Below are positions 57,825 to 64,000 of a stretch of 64,000 bases of DNA, piece after piece. Made by a program: the position numbers and the translations under genes. Each line of letters begins with the position of its first letter. The first letter of the stretch is position 1. The DNA comes from Oceanimonas pelagia (GTDB taxonomy: Bacteria; Pseudomonadota; Gammaproteobacteria; Enterobacterales; Aeromonadaceae), in the NCBI RefSeq assembly GCF_030849025.1, contig NZ_CP118224.1, forward strand, positions 3,332,501-3,396,500, written 5' to 3'. The notes beneath the pieces were generated by a model. The model was not told the origin of the DNA, made no database searches, and worked only from the letters and a program-made list of their open reading frames with translations.

Positions 57825-57966
57825 TGTGAATTCCCCGAGGTTATGAAGCCGCCCTGATTACTTTCCGGCAAAATTGTGTAGAATAGTGCGGTTTTTTAAA
57901 TCGCATTGTAACATGCCCTTGCAGGTATGTGATCTGGAAGCTCTAACAACGAGAAGTCGGAACGTC

Positions 57967-58584
57967 ATGAAAAAAATTGTTTTCACGCTAGCCTTAATGC
58001 TCGGAGTGGCCGGTACCGCACAGGCCCAGGGCGATGTTGAAGCCGGTAAGGCCAAATCCGCCGCTTGTGCCGCCTGTCATGGCAACGACGGCAACAGCCC
58101 GACCGACATGTACCCCAAACTGGCCGGTCAGCACGCTTCCTATATTGCCAAGCAGCTGGCCGATTTCAAGGCCGCCGCCACCGGTGGCGCAGGCCGCGCC
58201 AACGCCATCATGGGCGGCATGGCCATGCCCCTGTCCGAGCAGGACATGGCCGATCTGGGCGCCTACTATGCCAGCCAGGCCATTACCCCGGTGCCGGTAG
58301 CCGAAGAGGTGATCGAGCGCGGCGCCGCCCTGTATCAGGGGGGTGACATCGAGCGCGGCGTGACCGCCTGCATCGCCTGTCACGGTCCCCGTGGCGAAGG
58401 CCTGGAGTCCGCCAGGTTCCCCAGCCTGAGCGGCCAGCACCCGGCCTACATCAAGGCCCAGCTGGAGCTGTTCCGCAGTGGTGAGCGGGAAAACGACCCC
58501 AACCGCATGATGCGCGACATTGCCGCCAAGCTGACCGACGACGACATTGCCGTGCTGTCCCAGTATGTGGCCGGCCTGCACTGA
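57967..58584 (+). CDS. Cytochrome c4, periplasmic dihaem electron carrier
   Basis: A 205-aa exported cytochrome. The signal peptide ends AQA at residue 20. Haem motifs are CAACH (34-38) and CIACH (135-139) in two similar halves. Each half ends with a methionine-rich segment (MGGMAMPL, NRMMRDIA) as the distal ligand. Cytochrome c4 carries electrons from the bc1 complex to cbb3-type oxidase, fitting the ccoG gene in this window. It neighbours engB, as in Vibrio and related genera. Confidence 0.93.
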   Translation: MKKIVFTLALMLGVAGTAQAQGDVEAGKAKSAACAACHGNDGNSPTDMYPKLAGQHASYIAKQLADFKAAATGGAGRANAIMGGMAMPLSEQDMADLGAYYASQAITPVPVAEEVIERGAALYQGGDIERGVTACIACHGPRGEGLESARFPSLSGQHPAYIKAQLELFRSGERENDPNRMMRDIAAKLTDDDIAVLSQYVAGLH

Positions 58585-58589
58585 TCGCT

Positions 58590-58616
58590 CAAGGGGGGCG
58601 TCCGCCCCCCGCCTTG
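58590..58616 (+). other. GC hairpin after cytochrome c4
   Basis: CAAGG-GGGGC pairs with GCCCC-CCG-CCTTG around GTCC. It is strong but not followed by a T-run. It may shield the cytochrome mRNA or reduce read-through into the methyltransferase gene. Confidence 0.4.
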
Positions 58617-58629
58617 ACCCGGTTTGTTG

Positions 58630-59289
58630 ATGTCTTCTTTCCCGCCCGCCTTTTGTTGTCCGCTCTGCGACTTTTCCGACCATGCCCTGTTTCACCAGGA
58701 TCGCCGCCGTTATCATCGTTGCGCCCGATGCGGGCTGATCTTTGTGGAGCCCGCTCAGCGGCTGGCCGCCGAGGCGGAAAAGGCCGAGTACGACTTACAT
58801 GACAACGATCCCGAGGATGCGGGCTACCGCCGCTTTTTAAGCCGGCTGGCGGCGCCGCTGATGGCGCGGCTGGCGCCGGGCAGTGTGGGGCTGGACTTTG
58901 GTTGCGGGCCCGGCCCGGCGCTGGCCGCCATGTTCAACGAGGCCGGTTTTTCGGTCACCACCTATGACCCTTACTATGCGCATTATCCCGAACGGTTGCA
59001 GCGGCAATACGATTTTGTAACCTGTACCGAGGCGATTGAGCACTTTTACTCACCGGGGCGGGAATGGCGGCGTTTGCTGGCCATGCTCCGGCCCGGCGGC
59101 TGGCTGGGACTGATGACCAAGCTGGCCCGGGACCAGGCGGCCTTTGCCTCCTGGCACTATAAACAGGATCCCACCCATGTCTGCTTTTTCAGCCGCGATA
59201 CTTTTGTGTGGCTGGCAGAACGGGACGGGCTCGGCATCGAATTTATCGGTGCCGATGTCATTCTTCTGCACAAACCGGAGTCGTTATGA
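58630..59289 (+). CDS. class I SAM-dependent methyltransferase with N-terminal zinc ribbon
   Basis: A 219-aa cytoplasmic enzyme. Residues 8-40 carry two CxxC pairs (CPLC and CARC), a likely zinc ribbon. The SAM-binding motif I is VGLDFGCGPGPAL (about 85-97), followed by an acidic DPYYAHY loop and the TEAIEHF motif. The substrate is unknown; the layout is shared with small-molecule and nucleic-acid methylases. The ATG 58630 lacks a good Shine-Dalgarno. Its stop overlaps yihI as ATGA. Confidence 0.78.
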   Translation: MSSFPPAFCCPLCDFSDHALFHQDRRRYHRCARCGLIFVEPAQRLAAEAEKAEYDLHDNDPEDAGYRRFLSRLAAPLMARLAPGSVGLDFGCGPGPALAAMFNEAGFSVTTYDPYYAHYPERLQRQYDFVTCTEAIEHFYSPGREWRRLLAMLRPGGWLGLMTKLARDQAAFASWHYKQDPTHVCFFSRDTFVWLAERDGLGIEFIGADVILLHKPESL

Positions 59290-59831
59290 CACGTATCAAG
59301 AAGGCCCGTACCCCGGGTCGCATCGGTGCCCGCAAGGAAAGCCGGGAAACCGCCGAACAGGGCAGGGAGCGCAAGCGCAAGGCCAGACGCAAGGGCCTGA
59401 CCCCGGGCTCGCGCCACAATGTGGAAGGCGGCAAGCAGGGCGATCATGCCCGGAAGGCCCCCAAGGATCCGCGTCTGGGCTCACGCAAGCCCGTGGCCCT
59501 GGTGCAGGAAGACGCCGCCCGCGACGCGGCAGCCATGCCCAGGGTCAAGCCCGTGGCCAAAAAAGAGCTCACCCCCGAGCAGGAGCTTGAAGCGCTTGAG
59601 AACGATGAGCGTCTCAACACCCTGCTGGACCGGGTGGAGGCGGGTGACAAGCTGAGCAAGGACGACAAGGTCTGGCTCGACCGCACTCTGGCCCGTCACC
59701 AGCAACTGCTGGAGCAGCTTGGTCTGCTGGATGAAGACGACGACGCCGAGCCCGGCGACGACCTCTGGGACCGTTTTATGGACGCCGAGCTTGATCCTGC
59801 TCAATACCGGGACGAGGAAGACAAGTCATGA
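59286..59831 (+). CDS. yihI: YihI, GTPase-activating protein for Der
   Basis: A 181-aa highly charged cytoplasmic protein. A basic N-terminus (TRIKKARTPGRIGARKESRE, then RKRKARRKGL) precedes the acidic C-terminal half with LERxxL-type helices (DDKVWLDRTLARHQQLLEQLGL). In E. coli, YihI stimulates the GTPase Der and slows ribosome assembly. It is longer and more divergent than the E. coli protein (169 aa) but is in the conserved place before hemN. Confidence 0.9.
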   Translation: MTRIKKARTPGRIGARKESRETAEQGRERKRKARRKGLTPGSRHNVEGGKQGDHARKAPKDPRLGSRKPVALVQEDAARDAAAMPRVKPVAKKELTPEQELEALENDERLNTLLDRVEAGDKLSKDDKVWLDRTLARHQQLLEQLGLLDEDDDAEPGDDLWDRFMDAELDPAQYRDEEDKS

Positions 59832-60286
59832 TCTCACCCTGGCTGATGGCCGCCCTGGCGGGCGGCGTCATCATTGCGGGTCTGGCCGTGTATGCGGGCA
59901 TGCTGCTGGCGAAACTGCGCCAGCAGACACAATACCGGAAAAAGGCCATTGCCAAGCGCAACCACCGCATTCTGGAAAGCGTGCGGGTCATTGCTCAGGC
60001 GGTACGCGAAGATCAGTGCAACCTGTCGGAAGGCGCCATCCGCCTGACCAACCTGCTGAATGCGCTGCAGTTCGACCAGCCCAGGGACTTTGCCGCCGAG
60101 TATCCCGGCCTCTACGACCTCTATGACAGAGTGAAGGAAATGCCGACCCACGACGCCCGCAAGCAGCTGAAGCGCAACGAGCTCATGCGGCTGGACCTGG
60201 AACGGGCCGGCCACGAAGGCGAGCTGGAAGCCACCATTAAAATTGAGGTCGAGCGCCTGGCCAGTCTGGAACTGCCCGGTCGCTGA
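59828..60286 (+). CDS. DUF2489 membrane-anchored protein
   Basis: A 152-aa protein with one N-terminal transmembrane helix (about 5-28), a short basic stretch and a helical cytoplasmic domain (about 45-150). The pattern RILESVRVIAQAVREDQCNLSEGAIRL fits the DUF2489 family of gammaproteobacteria. Function unknown. It overlaps yihI as ATGA and precedes hemN by 14 bp, so it is part of the yihI-hemN transcript. Confidence 0.82.
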   Translation: MISPWLMAALAGGVIIAGLAVYAGMLLAKLRQQTQYRKKAIAKRNHRILESVRVIAQAVREDQCNLSEGAIRLTNLLNALQFDQPRDFAAEYPGLYDLYDRVKEMPTHDARKQLKRNELMRLDLERAGHEGELEATIKIEVERLASLELPGR

Positions 60287-60300
60287 CCGGGGAGGAGACA

Positions 60301-61668
60301 ATGTCAGCAATCGAGTGGGATCAGACCCTCATCGAAAAATACAATTACTCGGGGCCGCGGTATACCTCTTACCCTACCGCCCTCGAGTTTACCGGCGATT
60401 TTGGCATCGCCGAATTCGAGGCCGCCACCGCCCGCTACCCCGAGCGTCCGCTGTCGCTCTATGTGCACATTCCGTTCTGCCACAAGCTCTGCTACTACTG
60501 CGGCTGCAACAAGGTGATCACCCGTCACCAGAACAAGGCCGACATTTACCTCGACTATCTTGAGCGGGAAATTCAGGCCATGGCGCCGCGTTTTGCCGGG
60601 CGCACCGTCACCCAGCTGCACTGGGGCGGTGGCACCCCCACCTTTCTCACCGCGCCACAAATCCGGCGGCTGAACGGCCTGCTGCGCCGGCACTTTCAGT
60701 TTGCCGAGGCGGGCGAATTCAGCATTGAAATCGATCCGCGCCGCATCGAGCTGGAGCTGCTCGATGTGCTGAAAGCGGAAGGCTTCAACCGCATCAGCCT
60801 GGGGGTGCAGGACTTCAACAAGGATGTGCAGAAGGTGGTTAACCGGGAACAGGACAACGACTTTATTCGTGCCCTGGTGGCCCGGGCCGCCGAGCTGGGT
60901 TTTGTCTCCACCAATCTGGATTTGATCTACGGTCTGCCGCTGCAGACCCCGGAGAGCTTTCACCACACCCTGGAACAGGTGGTGGCGATGAAGCCGGCGC
61001 GGCTGTCGGTATTCAATTATGCCCACCTGCCCAGCCGGTTTTCCGCCCAGCGCAAGCTGAAGGACGAGGACATGCCGGCGCCGGCGGTGAAACTGACCAT
61101 GCTGCAGGACAGCATTCGCTACCTCACCGGCCAGGGCTACCAGTTTATCGGCATGGATCATTTCGCCCTGCCCGACGACAGCCTGGCGGTGGCCCAGCGC
61201 CACGGCGAGCTGCACCGCAACTTTCAGGGTTACACCACCCAGGGGGACTGCGATCTGCTGGGGCTGGGGGTGTCGTCCATCAGCATGATCGGCGACGCCT
61301 ACTCCCAGAACCTCAAGGATCTGAAACAGTATTACGCCCGGCTCGACGAACTGGGCCATGCCCAGAGCGTGGGCTATGCCCTGAACGAGGACGACTGCCT
61401 GCGCCGGGATCTGATCAAGACCCTGATTTGCAACTTCGAACTCGACTTCGCGCCCCTCGAGCAACAATACGGCATCGTGTTCAACGACTACTTCGCCGAA
61501 GACTTCGGGCTGCTGCAGACCTTTGTGGACGACGGCCTGGTGGTCCGGGAAGCGGATCGCATCAGCGTGACGCTAAAGGGGCGGCTGCTGATCCGCAATA
61601 TCTGCATGTGCTTTGACGTGCACTCCCGCAAACAGGCCCGCCGCCAGCAGTTCTCACGGGTCATTTGA
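60301..61668 (+). CDS. hemN: Oxygen-independent coproporphyrinogen III dehydrogenase
   Basis: A 455-aa radical-SAM enzyme for anaerobic haem synthesis. The cluster motif HIPFCHKLCYYCGC holds Cys60, Cys64, Cys67 and Cys69. The substrate tyrosine (EKYNYSGPRYTSYPTA) and the C-terminal HemN domain are intact. It complements the hemCDXY genes of this window, and its anaerobic role fits the cbb3-related genes. No FNR box was looked for upstream because it sits inside an operon. Confidence 0.94.
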   Translation: MSAIEWDQTLIEKYNYSGPRYTSYPTALEFTGDFGIAEFEAATARYPERPLSLYVHIPFCHKLCYYCGCNKVITRHQNKADIYLDYLEREIQAMAPRFAGRTVTQLHWGGGTPTFLTAPQIRRLNGLLRRHFQFAEAGEFSIEIDPRRIELELLDVLKAEGFNRISLGVQDFNKDVQKVVNREQDNDFIRALVARAAELGFVSTNLDLIYGLPLQTPESFHHTLEQVVAMKPARLSVFNYAHLPSRFSAQRKLKDEDMPAPAVKLTMLQDSIRYLTGQGYQFIGMDHFALPDDSLAVAQRHGELHRNFQGYTTQGDCDLLGLGVSSISMIGDAYSQNLKDLKQYYARLDELGHAQSVGYALNEDDCLRRDLIKTLICNFELDFAPLEQQYGIVFNDYFAEDFGLLQTFVDDGLVVREADRISVTLKGRLLIRNICMCFDVHSRKQARRQQFSRVI

Positions 61669-61675
61669 TTAACGG

Positions 61676-61742
61676 CAGGGATTGGGGGGCAGGGCATGGG
61701 GTGCAGGGAATGGGGGGGAGTTTCTTGCCACTCCCCATTCCC
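61676..61742 (+). repeat. G-rich tandem repeat and hairpin between hemN and add
   Basis: Three imperfect 14-bp units follow one another: CAGGGATTGGGGGG, CAGGGCATGGGGTG and CAGGGAATGGGGGG. Six G-runs of three or more could form a G-quadruplex on the plus strand. The last unit also pairs with ACTCCCCATTCCC (61730-61742) as a 13-bp hairpin with a small bulge, which may end hemN and add transcripts. Confidence 0.6.
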
Positions 61743-61750
61743 CGGGCCGG

Positions 61751-62755
61751 TCATTCCCGCTCGGCGCAGGCCAGCAGCAGCGCGGCCCGTTCCACCGGGC
61801 TGATAAACGCCATATTGAGGGCGTTTTCCTGACACTGGTGTGACTGCTGCGGGGTGAGGCCGGCGGCCCGGGCCGCGCTGGTGTATTCGTGGCGCAGTTC
61901 GATGCCTTCCACCGCCGGATCGTCGGTATTGAGGCAGACCCGAATGCCCTTTTCCAGAAAGCGGTGAACGGGGTGATGGGCGAGATCGGTTACCGTGCTG
62001 GTCTGCAGATTGGAGGTCAGGCAGGTCTCAATGCCGATTCGGTGCTCGGCCAGGTAGTCGAGCAGGCGTTCGTCTTCCACCGCGCGCACGCCGTGGCCGA
62101 TGCGGCTGGCGCCCAGCTCCCGCACCGCCTGCCACACGCTGGCGCTGCCGGCGGCCTCGCCGGCGTGCACGGTGACCTGCAGGCCGGCGTCACGCACTCG
62201 TCTGAAATGCTCGTTAAAGCGCTCGCCGGGAAAGCCGGCCTCGTCGCCGGCCAGATCCATGGCCACCAGCCTGCCGGCATGGGCCAGGCAGGCCGTCAGC
62301 TCCCGCTCGCAGGCGGCCTCGCCAAAGGTGCGGCTCATGATGCCGATAAGCTTCACCGGCACGCCGAAATCCCGGCTGCCGGCGGTCACGCCGTCGATCA
62401 CCGCTTCCACCACCCCTTCGGGTTCAAGCTCATGGCTCATGGCCATGTAACCGGGACTGAAGCGCAGCTCGGCGTAGTCGATGCCGGCATGTTGCAGATC
62501 TTCCACGTTTTCATAGGCCACCCGGCGGCAGGCGTCGTAACTGCCCAGCACCTTGACGCCCCAGTCGAGCCTGGCGAGAAAGGAGAGCAGATCGGGGGTG
62601 TTGCCCTGTACCTGCACATGGGGCAGCAGCCCGCTCAGGGTATCGGCGGGCAGGGCCAGGTTAAAGGCCCGGCCCAGCTCCAGTATGGTGGCCGGGCGAA
62701 TATTGCCGTCCAGATGACGGTGCAGGTCGAGCAGGGGCAGGCTGGTGTCGATCAT
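61751..62755 (-). CDS. add: Adenosine deaminase
   Basis: A 334-aa metal-dependent amidohydrolase turning adenosine into inosine. Zinc ligands are His12 and His14 (DLHRHLDG), the histidine in VHAGEA, and the aspartates in [15 protein letters not shown] is the substrate region. It resembles E. coli Add (333 aa). Located between hemN and glnG, it is not part of the E. coli order here. It may belong to purine salvage. Confidence 0.94.
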   Translation of the reverse strand: MIDTSLPLLDLHRHLDGNIRPATILELGRAFNLALPADTLSGLLPHVQVQGNTPDLLSFLARLDWGVKVLGSYDACRRVAYENVEDLQHAGIDYAELRFSPGYMAMSHELEPEGVVEAVIDGVTAGSRDFGVPVKLIGIMSRTFGEAACERELTACLAHAGRLVAMDLAGDEAGFPGERFNEHFRRVRDAGLQVTVHAGEAAGSASVWQAVRELGASRIGHGVRAVEDERLLDYLAEHRIGIETCLTSNLQTSTVTDLAHHPVHRFLEKGIRVCLNTDDPAVEGIELRHEYTSAARAAGLTPQQSHQCQENALNMAFISPVERAALLLACAERE

Positions 62756-62788
62756 GAAAACTCCCGTGTGAGAATGGCACCGTCAAGC

Positions 62789-64000
<1,212 letters not shown>

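Noticed and set aside
57879-57884. Promoter -10 (TAGAAT) for cytochrome c4
   Set aside because: No acceptable -35 lies at the right distance, so it was not listed as a feature.

Overview
The window is chromosomal DNA from a Gram-negative gammaproteobacterium. The gene order follows the Escherichia coli 84-87 min region (srkA-dsbA, ilvGMEDA, hemYXDC-cyaA-cyaY, dapF-yigA-xerC-yigB-uvrD, rarD/recQ, polA-spf, engB-yihI-hemN-glnG). High GC, cytochrome c4 beside engB, lysA before dapF, a complete mrp antiporter operon and a CcoG protein (implying cbb3 oxidase) suggest a marine or brackish Aeromonadales member such as Oceanimonas, Oceanisphaera or Zobellella. That assignment is inference from memory of gene order. 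I see no prophage, insertion sequence, transposase or CRISPR array.

Layout. 1-2755: the 3' part of an rRNA operon (23S, 5S, tRNA-Thr(GGT), second 5S, terminator), arranged like E. coli rrnD. 2776-6530: copper-sensing cueR with its own promoter, ccoG, then srkA-dsbA. 6531-8362: a small unknown gene and comM on the minus strand. 8556-15107: the attenuated branched-chain amino acid operon ilvL-ilvG-ilvM-ilvE-ilvD-ilvA, with an intact ilvG. 15140-16951: a urea transporter coupled to a GarR-type reductase. 17013-21008: hemCDXY on the minus strand, divergent from cyaA, which keeps a UUG start and a CRP site. 23812-30997: cyaY, lptM, lysA, dapF, yigA, xerC, yigB and LexA-controlled uvrD. 31000-31310: long inverted repeats. 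31314-38213: rarD, recQ, a small cytochrome c, selO and a small partner, yhhQ behind a probable preQ1-I riboswitch, a Fur-controlled RyhB small RNA, and elbB. 38214-41433: polA behind a region with DnaA boxes and GATC sites, followed by a Spot 42 RNA.

41555-57186 separates spf from engB, which adjoin in E. coli. It holds a TPP riboswitch with thiD, a seven-gene mrpABCDEFG Na+/H+ antiporter operon behind a 25-bp palindrome, and a two-way signalling cluster. That cluster has two histidine kinases on one strand and, on the other, an Hpt-REC-REC-GGDEF diguanylate cyclase, a REC-HDOD protein and a single-domain receiver. rsuA follows. 57186-64000: engB, cytochrome c4, a zinc-ribbon methyltransferase, yihI, a DUF2489 protein, hemN, add, and glnG running off the window.

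The most rewarding items are non-coding: RyhB, Spot 42, the preQ1-I and TPP riboswitches, the ilvL attenuator, the CueR, CRP, LexA and Fur sites, and two families of long palindromic intergenic repeats. The least described unit is the phosphorelay/c-di-GMP cluster beside mrp.
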